Both the position numbers and the translations under genes were made by a program. This document shows, in pieces, positions 1-7,341 of a stretch of DNA of 37,886 bases. The notes below the pieces were generated by a model. It searched no databases and was not told the origin of the DNA. It saw nothing but the letters and a program-made list of their open reading frames with translations. Location: contig NZ_JXTH01000021.1 of the NCBI RefSeq assembly GCF_000836725.1, positions 1-37,886 of the forward strand. The letters run 5' to 3'. Each line of letters begins with the position of its first letter. Within the stretch, counting starts at the first letter, position 1. The DNA comes from Anoxybacillus thermarum (GTDB lineage: Bacteria; Bacillota; Bacilli; Bacillales; Anoxybacillaceae).

Positions 1-106
1 CCTCCAAAAGGGCCGCCAACAAGACAGCGAACACCTTTTGAAGAGTTCTGACTAATTGTTCCTCCAGCTCTTTTAATAAAGGCCATTCTGTGGTAAAATG
101 TTTCAT
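1..106 (-). CDS. Transposase N-terminus (partial), probably UPF0236/ISLre2 family
   Basis: The minus strand has an ATG at 106-104 preceded by AGGAGGGAGAG about 7 bases upstream, and stays open for 35 codons to the window edge. The peptide starts MKHFTTEWPLLKELEEQ and is helical and leucine-rich, resembling the N-terminus of UPF0236/ISLre2 transposases as I remember them. The catalytic domain lies outside the window. The Shine-Dalgarno site lies inside one arm of a perfect 13-bp inverted repeat (see the hairpin at 107-167). Family assignment is moderate; that it is a transposase is supported by its position next to a truncated gene and by the terminal repeat shared with the right-hand element. 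Confidence 0.6.
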   Translation of the reverse strand, partial: MKHFTTEWPLLKELEEQLVRTLQKVFAVLLAALLE

Positions 107-167
107 GGACTCTCTCCCTCCTGTTTTATTGATGTTGGTCATCACCATCATAGCAGGGAGAGAGTCC
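107..167 (-). promoter_or_regulatory. Hairpin sequestering the transposase ribosome-binding site
   Basis: GGACTCTCTCCCT (107-119) and AGGGAGAGAGTCC (155-167) are perfect 13-bp complements around a 35-base loop. On the transposase (minus) strand the downstream arm contains most of the Shine-Dalgarno site and ends one base before the ATG, so a transcript containing both arms would hide the translation start. A transcript starting inside the loop would lack the upstream arm and stay open. Confidence 0.6.
147..155 (-). promoter_or_regulatory. Candidate extended -10 promoter for the transposase
   Basis: Reading the minus strand, TGC-TATGAT runs from 155 down to 147, a TGn extended -10 element with five of six consensus bases. 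No good -35 is visible. Initiation would fall near base 140, inside the loop of the 107-167 hairpin. Confidence 0.4.
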
Positions 168-212
168 TTTTTGCATGACATTTGCTTTTTTCTACCGCGC
201 TTCGCTTGGTGG

Positions 213-256
213 CCCCGACGAGCGTCGCGAACAAAAGTTCGCAACCCTCGTCGGGG
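213..256. other. Two-tier hairpin in IS terminal region
   Basis: CCCCGACGAG (213-222) pairs perfectly with CTCGTCGGGG (247-256), and inside it GCGAAC (227-232) pairs with GTTCGC (237-242) around an AAAA loop. It lies between the IS terminal repeat and the transposase leader. It could block transcription entering the element or be a transposase-binding structure; the sequence does not decide. Confidence 0.5.
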
Positions 257-294
257 AATCATTCCTGAATGTCACCCACAAATATTTTACTCAC

Positions 295-1253
295 ACATGT
301 ATAAATGTGAACGCGGGAATGAATCGATTCTTGGTGTACTTCCGTTTTTCCACGTATACGGGATGACGGCTGTCATGAACTTATCCATTATGGAAGGATA
401 TAAAATGATTTTATTGCCGAAGTTTGATGTCGAAACGACGTTAAAAACAATTGAAAAACAACGACCAACGCTATTTCCAGGCGCTCCAACGATTTATATT
501 GCGCTGCTCAACCACCCGAATTTGAAAAAATATGATTTATCGTCAATTAAAATATGTATTAGCGGTTCAGCTCCGCTTCCAGTTGAAGTGCAAGAACAAT
601 TTGAAACAGTAACAGGTGGGAAGATTATTGAAGGTTACGGCTTAACCGAAGCATCCCCTGTGACGCATTCCAACTTTATTTGGGACGGAAAACGAATCAA
701 AGGAAGTATCGGTGTGCCTTGGCCAGACACAGAGGCGATGATCGTCTCGTTAGAAACGGGAGAGAAAGCAAACATAAATGAAATTGGTGAAATCGTTGTA
801 CGTGGTCCACAAGTAATGAAAGGATATTGGAACCGACCAGAAGAAACAGCAGCGACACTTCGTGACGGTTGGTTGTATACGGGCGATTTAGGGTATATGA
901 ATGAAGAAGGTTATTTCTTTGTCGTCGACCGAAAAAAAGATATGATTATCGCAAGCGGTTATAACGTATATCCACGCGAAGTAGAAGAAGTGTTGTATGA
1001 GCATCCGAAAGTGCAAGAAGCAGTCGTCATTGGTGTACCAGATGCTTATCGTGGTGAGACGGTGAAAGCGTTTATTGTGCTCAAAGAAGGAGAACAGTGT
1101 ACAGAAGAAGAACTTGACCAATTTATGAGAAGTAAATTAGCTGCTTATAAAGTGCCGCGCATTTATGAATTTAGAAAAGAATTGCCAAAAACAGCAGTTG
1201 GTAAAATATTGCGCCGTGCGCTTGTGGAAGAAGAAAAAGAAAAACAAAAATGA
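295..1253 (+). pseudogene. lcfA: Long-chain fatty acid--CoA ligase, 5'-truncated by IS
   Basis: This is the C-terminal ~318 residues of an AMP-forming acyl-CoA synthetase, which converts free fatty acid, ATP and CoA to acyl-CoA for beta-oxidation. Visible motifs are GYGLTEASP (acyl-adenylate binding), YTGDLGYM and DRKKDMI (hinge and C-terminal subdomain), and PKTAVGKILRR with the late catalytic lysine. Family members are about 510-565 residues, so some 200-250 N-terminal residues are missing, including the Thr/Ser/Gly-rich ATP-binding loop. Reading-frame homology starts at MYKC (297) directly after the IS end. An open frame runs back into the IS as far as an ATG at 90, but that part is IS DNA without family resemblance. 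The fragment cannot be a complete ligase. It sits at the head of a fadR-fadB-etfBA unit as in B. subtilis, where the orthologue is lcfA. Confidence 0.88.
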
Positions 1254-1271
1254 GCGGCGATTGTTTTTTTC

Positions 1272-1325
1272 TTGACACGCTTTTGGCCTCTCTTTAAAAT
1301 AAAAATATGAATGATTATTCATTCA
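1272..1325 (+). promoter_or_regulatory. fadR promoter with FadR box
   Basis: TTGACA (1272-1277), a 17-base spacer and TAAAAT (1295-1300) form a near-consensus SigA promoter. Immediately downstream, TGAATGATTATTCATTCA (1308-1325) matches the published B. subtilis FadR operator TGAATGAMTANTCATTCA at all but one position. The operator covers the predicted start point (about 1307), so it should give autorepression relieved by long-chain acyl-CoA. This promoter leaves fadR-fadB-etfBA expressible despite the broken lcfA. Confidence 0.85.
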
Positions 1326-1350
1326 TATTTTTGAAAGGGAGAATGCAAAG

Positions 1351-1932
1351 TTGAAACGCGACAAACCGAAGTTTAAACAAATTATTGATGCAGCTGTGAT
1401 TGTCATTGCTGAAAACGGCTACCATCAAGCGCAAGTATCGAAAATTGCGAAACAAGCCGGTGTAGCGGATGGGACGATCTATTTGTATTTTAAAAATAAA
1501 GAGGATATTTTAATTTCATTGTTTCAAGAAAAAATGGGCTACTTCATCGAAAAAATTGAAGAAGAAATAGAAGGAATTTCGAGTCCGTCGGAGAAGTTAT
1601 TTTTGTTGATTCAAAAACATTTTCAAATGTTAGCGGCGGATCCGCATTTAGCGATCGTGACCCAATTGGAACTTCGCCAATCGAATAAATCATTACGTCT
1701 GAAAATTAATGAAATTTTGAAAGGATACTTAAAAGTTGTCGATCGCATTGTGCAAGAAGGAATTGACAAAGGGGAATTTCGTTTAGATTTAGATGTGCGT
1801 CTCACTCGTCAAATGATTTTCGGAACGATTGACGAAATGGTGACAACATGGGTCATGAATGAGCAAAAATATGATCTCGTTGCATTAGCGAAACCGGTTC
1901 ATCAATTGTTAACGAAAGGTTGTTGTGTGTAA
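1351..1932 (+). CDS. fadR: TetR-family fatty-acid degradation repressor FadR
   Basis: A 193-residue TetR-family regulator. The N-terminal helix-turn-helix is at about residues 25-50 (VSKIAKQAGVADGTIYLYF), followed by an all-helical ligand domain; B. subtilis FadR is almost the same length. In that species it represses beta-oxidation genes and releases DNA on binding long-chain acyl-CoA. The start is a TTG at 1351 preceded by AAAGGGAG; the nearby ATG at 1343 hits a stop after three codons. It stands between lcfA and fadB, as in B. subtilis, and its own FadR box overlaps the transcription start. The gap to fadB is 38 bases with no terminator, so cotranscription is expected. Confidence 0.92.
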   Translation: MKRDKPKFKQIIDAAVIVIAENGYHQAQVSKIAKQAGVADGTIYLYFKNKEDILISLFQEKMGYFIEKIEEEIEGISSPSEKLFLLIQKHFQMLAADPHLAIVTQLELRQSNKSLRLKINEILKGYLKVVDRIVQEGIDKGEFRLDLDVRLTRQMIFGTIDEMVTTWVMNEQKYDLVALAKPVHQLLTKGCCV

Positions 1933-1970
1933 ATACGACAACCTTCCGATATACACGAAGGAGGGGGAAC

Positions 1971-2738
1971 ATGTTTTCCGTTCAACAAGAGGGGTATGTG
2001 GCGATTTTAGCACTTCACCGTCCACCAGCAAACGCTTTAGCATCTTCTGTTTTGAAAGAGCTTTCAGAACGACTTGATGCATTAAAAGAAGACGAACAAG
2101 TACGTGTCATCGTTCTTCACGGAGAAGGAAGATTTTTTTCAGCTGGTGCCGATATTAAAGAGTTTACAGCGATTGAGGCGAGCGAACAAGCAGCGGAGCT
2201 TGCTCGAGCTGGACAACAAGTGATGGAGAAAATTGAACAGTTTCCGAAACCGATTATTGCCGCGATTCACGGTGCTGCACTTGGCGGAGGGCTCGAGTTA
2301 GCTATGAGTTGCCATCTGCGCATCGTAGCGGAAAACGCCAAACTTGGCTTACCAGAATTGCAGCTCGGCATCATTCCGGGATTTGCAGGAACACAACGCT
2401 TATTGCGTCATGTCGGTATGGCAAAAGCGCTAGAAATGATGTGGACAAGCGAACCGATCACAGGTACAGAAGCTGTTCAATGGGGACTAGCAAACAAAGC
2501 CGTCCCAGAAGAACAATTGCTTGATACAGCGAAGCAACTTGCACAAAAAATTGCTCAAAAGAGCCCGATTTCTGTTCAAGCGGTATTGAAACTAGTTAAT
2601 GAAGCTCGCACAAAAACGTTCCATGAATGCGTTGAAAAAGAGGCGCAACTGTTTGGACAAGTTTTTGTCACGGAAGATGCGAAAGAAGGCATTTCAGCAT
2701 TTATCGAAAAACGGACACCACAGTTCCGAGGAAAATAA
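1971..2738 (+). CDS. fadB: Enoyl-CoA hydratase
   Basis: A 255-residue crotonase-fold protein that hydrates trans-2-enoyl-CoA in beta-oxidation. The oxyanion-hole segment FSAGADIKEF and the HGAALGGGLELAM and PELQLGIIPGFAGTQ segments are present, with both glutamates corresponding to the catalytic pair of rat mitochondrial hydratase (in GGGLELAM and LPELQLG). The start is ATG 1971, seven bases after GAAGGAGGGGG; an in-frame ATG at 1920 lies inside fadR and has no ribosome site. It is only the hydratase and lacks the 3-hydroxyacyl-CoA dehydrogenase domain of the E. coli FadB. It precedes etfB by 15 bases, so the acyl-CoA dehydrogenase that ETF serves must be encoded elsewhere. Confidence 0.9.
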   Translation: MFSVQQEGYVAILALHRPPANALASSVLKELSERLDALKEDEQVRVIVLHGEGRFFSAGADIKEFTAIEASEQAAELARAGQQVMEKIEQFPKPIIAAIHGAALGGGLELAMSCHLRIVAENAKLGLPELQLGIIPGFAGTQRLLRHVGMAKALEMMWTSEPITGTEAVQWGLANKAVPEEQLLDTAKQLAQKIAQKSPISVQAVLKLVNEARTKTFHECVEKEAQLFGQVFVTEDAKEGISAFIEKRTPQFRGK

Positions 2739-2753
2739 GAGGGGGAGAGAAAC

Positions 2754-3527
2754 ATGAATATTTTCGTATTAATGAAACGTACATTTGATACGGAAGAAAA
2801 AATTGTTGTTCAAAATGGGAAAGTAAGTGAAGAAGGTGCGGAATTTATCATTAATCCGTACGATGAATATGCGATTGAAGAAGCGATTCAAGTGCGCGAT
2901 CAACACGGTGGAGAAGTAACAGTTGTCACTGTCGGGAACGAAGATGCGGAAAAAGAGCTTCGCACAGCGCTTGCAATGGGAGCCGATAAAGCGGTGCTCA
3001 TTAACATTGAAGACGATGTAGAAAACCGCGATCAATATACAACGGCAAAAGTACTTGCAGAATATTTAAAAGATAAAGAAGCCGATTTAATTTTAGCAGG
3101 GAACGTAGCGATTGATGGTGGTTCTGGTCAAGTCGGCCCACGCGTTGCTGAATTGTTAGGCATTCCTTACGTAACGACCATTACGAAACTAGAAATTGAT
3201 GGAACAAATGTGAAAGTTGTGCGTGATGTTGAAGGGGACGAAGAAGTGATCGAAACATCGTTACCGTTATTAGTGACGGCGCAACAAGGTTTAAATGAAC
3301 CGCGTTATCCGTCATTGCCGGGGATTATGAAAGCGAAAAAGAAACCGCTTGAGGAATTAGAGCTTGATGATTTGGATTTAGAAGAAGATGATGTCGAAGC
3401 AAAAACGAAAACGATTGAAATCTTTTTACCACCGAAAAAAGAAGAAGGGAAAATTTTACAAGGTGACATTTCGGAGCAAGTAAAAGAACTCGTTTCACTT
3501 CTTCATACGGAAGCAAAAGTCATTTAA
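2754..3527 (+). CDS. etfB: Electron transfer flavoprotein, beta subunit
   Basis: A 257-residue ETF beta subunit, the same length as in B. subtilis. With EtfA it accepts electrons from acyl-CoA dehydrogenases and passes them towards the quinone pool. Recognisable segments are the N-terminal INPYDEYAIEEA, the AMP-binding AGNVAIDGGSGQVGPRVAELLG (split: AGNVAIDGG and GQVGPRVAELLG) and the C-terminal GIMKAKKKPLEE. The ATG at 2754 follows GAGGGGGAGAG. It lies in the fad/etf unit, 15 bases after fadB and 16 before etfA, implying coordinated translation of the two subunits. Confidence 0.93.
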   Translation: MNIFVLMKRTFDTEEKIVVQNGKVSEEGAEFIINPYDEYAIEEAIQVRDQHGGEVTVVTVGNEDAEKELRTALAMGADKAVLINIEDDVENRDQYTTAKVLAEYLKDKEADLILAGNVAIDGGSGQVGPRVAELLGIPYVTTITKLEIDGTNVKVVRDVEGDEEVIETSLPLLVTAQQGLNEPRYPSLPGIMKAKKKPLEELELDDLDLEEDDVEAKTKTIEIFLPPKKEEGKILQGDISEQVKELVSLLHTEAKVI

Positions 3528-3543
3528 TAGGGGGATGGGGATT

Positions 3544-4521
3544 ATGGCAAGAAAAGTGTTAACATTAGCTGAAGTGCGCGATGGAGCGTTGCGCAACGTA
3601 TCATTTGAAGCAGTTGCTGCGGCAAAAACAATCGCGGAAGGCGGAGAGGTTGTTTCTGTCGTTGTCGGAGCGAGCGTTCGCTCATTAGCGAATGAGCTCA
3701 TTGCTTACGGTGCAGACCGTGTCGTTGTTGTCGAGCATGAAAAATTAGCGACTTATACACCAGACGGCTATGCCCAAGCATTGCAAGCGGTTGTCGAGCA
3801 AGAGAAGCCAGAAGGAATTGTATTCGGACATACAGCGCTTGGAAAAGATTTATCGCCAAAACTTGCTGCAAAATGGCAATCTGGACTTGTGTCCGACGTT
3901 GTTGCTGTTGAAGAAACAGGAGGAAATATCGTTTTTACGAGACCAATTTATTCGGGTAAAGCGTTTGAAAAGAAAATTGTTACAGACGGTTTCATGTTTG
4001 TTACTGTTCGTCCAAACAACATCGCTCCACTTGAAAAAGATGAGAGTCGTGCAGGTACGATCGTTGACGTGCAAGTAGATATAAAGGATTTACGCACAAT
4101 CGTTCGTGACGTTGTGCGAAAAACAGCAGAAGGTGTCGATTTGTCAGAAGCGAAGGTTATTGTTGCTGGAGGCCGCGGCGTGAAAAGCGCTGAGGGATTC
4201 GAACCGCTAAAAGAGTTAGCGAACTTGCTTGGCGGTGCGGTTGGAGCATCGCGTGGAGCGTGCGATGCAGGATATTGCGATTACTCTCTCCAAATTGGTC
4301 AAACAGGAAAAGTTGTTACACCAGACTTATATATTGCATGCGGCATTTCTGGTGCTATCCAACATTTAGCAGGTATGTCTAACTCGAAAGTGATTGTAGC
4401 AATTAATAAAGATCCAGAAGCGAATATTTTCAAAGTAGCAGACTACGGCATCGTTGGCGACTTGTTTGAAGTCGTTCCGCTTTTAATTGAGGAGTTTAAA
4501 AAACTAAAAGTACATTCATAA
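3544..4521 (+). CDS. etfA: Electron transfer flavoprotein, alpha subunit
   Basis: A 325-residue alpha subunit binding the redox-active FAD. The C-terminal FAD domain is clear: VGASRGACDAGYCDY, QIGQTGKVVTPDLYIACG and ISGAIQHLAGM, then INKDPEANIF and ADYGIVGDLFEVVP near the end. ATG 3544 is preferred to the ATG three codons earlier at 3535, because the GGGGATGGGG tract serves as the ribosome site for 3544 and the B. subtilis protein has the same length. It is the last gene of the fad/etf unit and is followed directly by a terminator. Confidence 0.93.
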   Translation: MARKVLTLAEVRDGALRNVSFEAVAAAKTIAEGGEVVSVVVGASVRSLANELIAYGADRVVVVEHEKLATYTPDGYAQALQAVVEQEKPEGIVFGHTALGKDLSPKLAAKWQSGLVSDVVAVEETGGNIVFTRPIYSGKAFEKKIVTDGFMFVTVRPNNIAPLEKDESRAGTIVDVQVDIKDLRTIVRDVVRKTAEGVDLSEAKVIVAGGRGVKSAEGFEPLKELANLLGGAVGASRGACDAGYCDYSLQIGQTGKVVTPDLYIACGISGAIQHLAGMSNSKVIVAINKDPEANIFKVADYGIVGDLFEVVPLLIEEFKKLKVHS

Positions 4522-4550
4522 GGCAGAGCATGATGCTTTGCCTTTTCTTT
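4520..4550 (+). terminator. Rho-independent terminator after etfA
   Basis: AAGGCA (4520-4525) pairs with TGCCTT (4539-4544), extended by AGCAT/ATGCT, followed by TTTTCTTTT. The stop codon of etfA lies at the base of the stem. Confidence 0.75.
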
Positions 4551-4598
4551 TCAGCATATTTTTTAACGACAAGGAAATAGTAGAAGCGAAGCAAAAGA

Positions 4599-4629
4599 TT
4601 GGCGTAATGAATACGTTCAATGGTATACT
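4599..4629 (+). promoter_or_regulatory. Candidate trxA promoter
   Basis: TATACT (4624-4629) is preceded by TGG, giving a TGn extended -10. A poor -35 (TTGGCG, 4599-4604) is 19 bases upstream. It is the best promoter between the etfA terminator and trxA. B. subtilis trxA also has a stress (SigB) promoter; I see no convincing equivalent here. Confidence 0.5.
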
Positions 4630-4667
4630 ATGTGCATGGAACTGAAATATTTGAGGAGGAATGAAAC

Positions 4668-4982
4668 ATGGCAATTGTAAATGCAACAGATCAAACGTTT
4701 GTGAATGAAGTAAAAGAAGGGGTTGTGCTCGTTGACTTCTGGGCACCTTGGTGCGGACCTTGCAAAATGATTGCACCTGTATTAGAAGAAGTTGATCGCG
4801 AGCTTGCTGGCAAAGTGAAGGTTGTTAAAGTGAATGTCGATGACAACCCAGAAACAGCTGGAAAATTTGGCGTTATGAGCATCCCAACATTATTTGTCTT
4901 CAAAAACGGTGAAGTTGTCGACAAAACAGTTGGTTTCCAACCAAAAGAAGCGCTTGTTGGTCTTTTAAGCAAGCATTTATAA
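4668..4982 (+). CDS. trxA: Thioredoxin
   Basis: A 104-residue classical thioredoxin, the cytoplasmic disulfide reductant for ribonucleotide reductase, PAPS reductase and protein thiols. The WCGPC active site sits at residues 27-31 in [12 protein letters not shown], and the cis-proline segment is [12 protein letters not shown]. The ATG at 4668 follows TGAGGAGG. It has its own promoter and a strong terminator, so it is monocistronic. In B. subtilis trxA lies next to uvrC; here an 8.6-kb block separates them. Confidence 0.96.
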   Translation: MAIVNATDQTFVNEVKEGVVLVDFWAPWCGPCKMIAPVLEEVDRELAGKVKVVKVNVDDNPETAGKFGVMSIPTLFVFKNGEVVDKTVGFQPKEALVGLLSKHL

Positions 4983-4990
4983 TCGAAACG

Positions 4991-5019
4991 CCTCGGAGAA
5001 ATCCGAGGTATTTTTTTTT
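4991..5019 (+). terminator. Terminator after trxA
   Basis: CCTCGGA (4991-4997), loop GAAA, TCCGAGG (5002-5008), then TA and nine T residues: a textbook intrinsic terminator. Confidence 0.92.
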
Positions 5020-5030
5020 GAAATTTTATA

Positions 5031-5087
5031 TTGACATTGAAAATCGTTCTCTACTATAATAATAACGGTTAATGATAATCGTTATCA
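5031..5087 (+). promoter_or_regulatory. Promoter with Fur box for the 5109 lipoprotein gene
   Basis: TTGACA (5031-5036) and TATAAT (5055-5060), both perfect, are separated by 18 bases. TGATAATCGTTATCA (5073-5087) matches the 7-1-7 Fur box TGATAATNATTATCA at all but one position and lies at about +7 to +21. A weaker partial copy, TGAAAATCGTTCTCT (5038-5052), occupies the spacer. Repression by iron-loaded Fur is inferred. Confidence 0.75.
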
Positions 5088-5108
5088 AAAAAGGGGGATA
5101 CATACGAA

Positions 5109-6317
5109 ATGAAAAAACGTCAATTAAAAGCTGTATTTGCTATGTTTTTATTAGCAGGTGGTGTGCTTGCAGGTTGCGGACAACAAAAAGCGGAAACGAC
5201 AGAGAAAAAGGAAGAAACGAAAGTAGAGGAAAAACAAGAAGAGCAACAACAAGCTGAAACGGAGCAAGCAGAAGAGCAAATAGACGTTCAAACGTTCATT
5301 GATGCTTATAAGGCGATCAAAACAGAAACAGAAAAAGCGAAAGAAGGACAACCAGTTGATTGGAATCTTGTAGAAAAAACATATACAGAGCAACTACAAA
5401 AGCCAATGAACGAACTAGATGGTACATTTGCCCAAACGATTGAAGCAGCGATTCAAGGTGGAAAAAGCGGAGAGCTAAACGTACATCCAGCGCGCCAAAT
5501 TGTAGATAAAGTGACGCAGTCATATTTTTATCAGTTGCAAAAGAAATTGCAAAAAGACGTTGTAGCTGCACTTGAAGCTGGCGACCAACAAAAAGCGACA
5601 ACATTGTTCGAACAAATTAAGTTGCTAGCAGCGGAAATTTTCGTTCCAACAGCGATGAAACGTGATGAATATTATCAATTAACAGGAGAATCTAGCCTTG
5701 AGCAAAGCATTAACGCTGGTTTAGCTGCCCAAGAAGAAGCGTTAAAAGCAAACAACGTAGATGATTTTAAAGTGTACATTCAGTTAACGGATAAATCGAT
5801 TTATCGCAGCTACTATTTAGCATCAAAATCATATGCTGAAAAAATTGAAGCAGGTGTGAAAGAAGGTAAAGCAGAAGATGAGCTAAAAGGTCAACAAGCA
5901 GAAGCGTGGGGCTTTTTCCAAGCGATCAAAGGCTCTTTAGCTGAAGGTGATGAAGCTGCAACAACTCGCTTAGATGAGATTTTATCATTGAATAATGATT
6001 ACAAAAACATTAAAGCAGAAGAAGTAGGCGCATTATTTGCAAAAGCGTTGTTTGGTAAAATGAAAGGCTATCATGAAAAAGCACCAGCGCAATTAGATGA
6101 AAACAACATTGTCGAAGCGAAGGTGAAAGCGTTAGAAGGTAACATGTTCTTAAAAGCGATCGAATTAGATGTGAAAGCAAAATTAGGTGAGCAAAAAGCA
6201 GCAGACGTGTTTGCTACTGCAGAAAAATGGTATAATGCCATTGCTGAAAACAAAAAAGATGAAGCTGCTCAACATAGCAAAGCTATGCTTGATGCTGTCA
6301 GTGCGATCATTCAATAA
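5109..6317 (+). CDS. Fur-boxed helical lipoprotein, putative iron-uptake component
   Basis: A 402-residue predicted lipoprotein. The signal peptide has a lipobox LAGC with the lipidated cysteine at 23, followed by a Lys/Glu/Gln-rich linker to about residue 58 and then an almost wholly alpha-helical domain without membrane segments. It should be anchored to the outer face of the membrane. I do not recognise a named family. The usual EfeO/M75 signature HxxE is not visible, so it is not a standard EfeO. Its iron link rests on the Fur-like box at its promoter and on the second Fur-boxed unit, with an FTR1 permease, 4 kb downstream. Its helical pattern resembles that of the 10483 product. ATG 5109 follows AAGGGGGA. 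It is flanked by promoter and terminator and is therefore monocistronic. Confidence 0.6.
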   Translation: MKKRQLKAVFAMFLLAGGVLAGCGQQKAETTEKKEETKVEEKQEEQQQAETEQAEEQIDVQTFIDAYKAIKTETEKAKEGQPVDWNLVEKTYTEQLQKPMNELDGTFAQTIEAAIQGGKSGELNVHPARQIVDKVTQSYFYQLQKKLQKDVVAALEAGDQQKATTLFEQIKLLAAEIFVPTAMKRDEYYQLTGESSLEQSINAGLAAQEEALKANNVDDFKVYIQLTDKSIYRSYYLASKSYAEKIEAGVKEGKAEDELKGQQAEAWGFFQAIKGSLAEGDEAATTRLDEILSLNNDYKNIKAEEVGALFAKALFGKMKGYHEKAPAQLDENNIVEAKVKALEGNMFLKAIELDVKAKLGEQKAADVFATAEKWYNAIAENKKDEAAQHSKAMLDAVSAIIQ

Positions 6318-6322
6318 AAAAG

Positions 6323-6348
6323 AGCCGCGCATAACACGCGGCTTTTTT
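6323..6348 (+). terminator. Terminator after the 5109 lipoprotein gene
   Basis: AGCCGCG (6323-6329), a seven-base loop, CGCGGCT (6337-6343) and a run of T residues. Confidence 0.9.
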
Positions 6349-6352
6349 GGTG

Positions 6353-6361
6353 TGATACAAT
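6353..6361 (+). promoter_or_regulatory. Weak extended -10 for the epimerase operon
   Basis: TGA-TACAAT (6353-6361) lies just downstream of the preceding terminator and about 33 bases before the start codon at 6394. No -35 hexamer is recognisable, so the assignment depends on position and the TGn motif. Confidence 0.4.
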
Positions 6362-6393
6362 AGTAGCGCATAAACGATGAGGGAGTCAGATAA

Positions 6394-7341
6394 ATGACAA
6401 AAGTATGTATCACAGGTGGAGCAGGATTTATTGGTAGTCATCTAGGGAAAAAAATACTTGAACTCGGGCATGAGCTCGTTGTGATCGACAATTTTCATCC
6501 GTACTATTCAACATATCGGAAACAGCGTCAGCTTCAACAAATAAAAGACGTCGGTTTTTTTCATTTTTATCATGTAGATATTTTACATTCAGATGCACTC
6601 AAGCAAATTTTTTTACATCATCGCCCTAACGTTGTGTTTCATTTAGCGGCGCTGCCTGGCGTACAGCCATCATTAACGGAGCCGCTTGCATATATTGACT
6701 ACGATGTGAAAGCGACAGTAAACGTATTGCAAGCAGCAGGGGAGGCGGAGGTTGAGCATGTGTTATTCGCCTCTTCTTCTTCTGTGTACGGTGATCAAGC
6801 GTTTCAGCCATTAAAAGAAGATATGGCGAATGGACAAGTCGTTTCCCCGTATGCAGCGGCAAAATATAGTGCGGAATCGTTTTGTCATGCATATGCGCAT
6901 ATATACGGCTACACGATGACAATTTTTCGTTATTTTACTGTATACGGACCGTGGGGGCGGCCGGATATGGCCATTAGTAAATTCATACGTCAATTGTTGC
7001 GCGACGAGCCGATTACCGTTTACGGTGAACATACAGCTCGCGATTATACGTTTATTGATGATATTGTTGATGGAATGATTCGAGCGCTAGATCGAAAAGG
7101 GGCAAGTGATGTGTTTAATCTTGGGGCTGGTCAACCTGTGACGATGAAGCAGTTGCTTGCAGAGTTGCAAGACCATTTTCCACATATGCGCATTCATTAC
7201 GAACCTTCGCGGCTTGGCGATGTTGTTGCTACATGGGCGGATATTACGAAAGCGAAAGAACAGCTCGGATATGAGCCGCTCGTATCGTTACGAGAAGGAT
7301 TGGCAAAGACGATTGAATGGGCGAAGCAATATGAAAAATAA
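6394..7341 (+). CDS. NAD-dependent nucleotide-sugar epimerase (extended SDR)
   Basis: A 315-residue extended short-chain dehydrogenase/reductase. The Rossmann motif TGGAGFIGS is at about residues 7-15, DNF follows beta strand 2, and the active site has SSSSVYG and the catalytic YAAAK (SPYAAAKYSAE). The C-terminal segments NLGAGQPVTM and LGDVVATWADITKAKEQLGYEP are typical of UDP-sugar 4-epimerases such as UDP-glucuronate or UDP-GlcNAc 4-epimerases. The exact sugar cannot be decided. ATG 6394 follows GAGGGAG. It overlaps the next gene by 11 bases and heads a four-gene unit with membrane and glycosyltransferase genes, so it probably supplies the activated sugar for a surface glycan or glycolipid. 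Confidence 0.8.
   Translation: MTKVCITGGAGFIGSHLGKKILELGHELVVIDNFHPYYSTYRKQRQLQQIKDVGFFHFYHVDILHSDALKQIFLHHRPNVVFHLAALPGVQPSLTEPLAYIDYDVKATVNVLQAAGEAEVEHVLFASSSSVYGDQAFQPLKEDMANGQVVSPYAAAKYSAESFCHAYAHIYGYTMTIFRYFTVYGPWGRPDMAISKFIRQLLRDEPITVYGEHTARDYTFIDDIVDGMIRALDRKGASDVFNLGAGQPVTMKQLLAELQDHFPHMRIHYEPSRLGDVVATWADITKAKEQLGYEPLVSLREGLAKTIEWAKQYEK

Larger units (their letters stand above)
1..294 (-). mobile_element. IS element, transposase-5' end (partial, runs off left edge)
   Basis: This is one end of an insertion sequence oriented leftwards. It carries the first 35 codons of a transposase and about 190 bp of upstream non-coding DNA. The outer limit is placed near 294, where a 27-bp stretch (268-294, read on the minus strand) matches 19 of 27 bases with the IS end at 37594-37620 near the right edge; both contain TTTGTGG and ACATT at the same spacing. 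Just beyond it, lcfA coding sequence begins abruptly in mid-gene. From memory the transposase N-terminus resembles UPF0236/ISLre2-family proteins common in Geobacillus and Anoxybacillus. The end at base 1 is the window edge, not the element end, so no target duplication can be read. Confidence 0.7.

Noticed and set aside
90-296. In-frame N-terminal extension of the lcfA remnant from ATG 90
   Set aside because: It runs through the IS end and its hairpins, has no ribosome site or ligase similarity, and is antisense to the transposase leader.
1920-1970. Earlier ATG for fadB
   Set aside because: It lies inside fadR and lacks a ribosome site, while ATG 1971 follows GAAGGAGGGGG.
5109-6317. Calling the 5109 lipoprotein EfeO
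   Set aside because: The HxxE metal motif and the cupredoxin-like domain are not visible; only the context supports an iron role.
7157-7330. 174-base upstream extension of the UPF0104-like gene
   Set aside because: It is wholly within the epimerase gene in another frame; ATG 7331 gives the expected family length.
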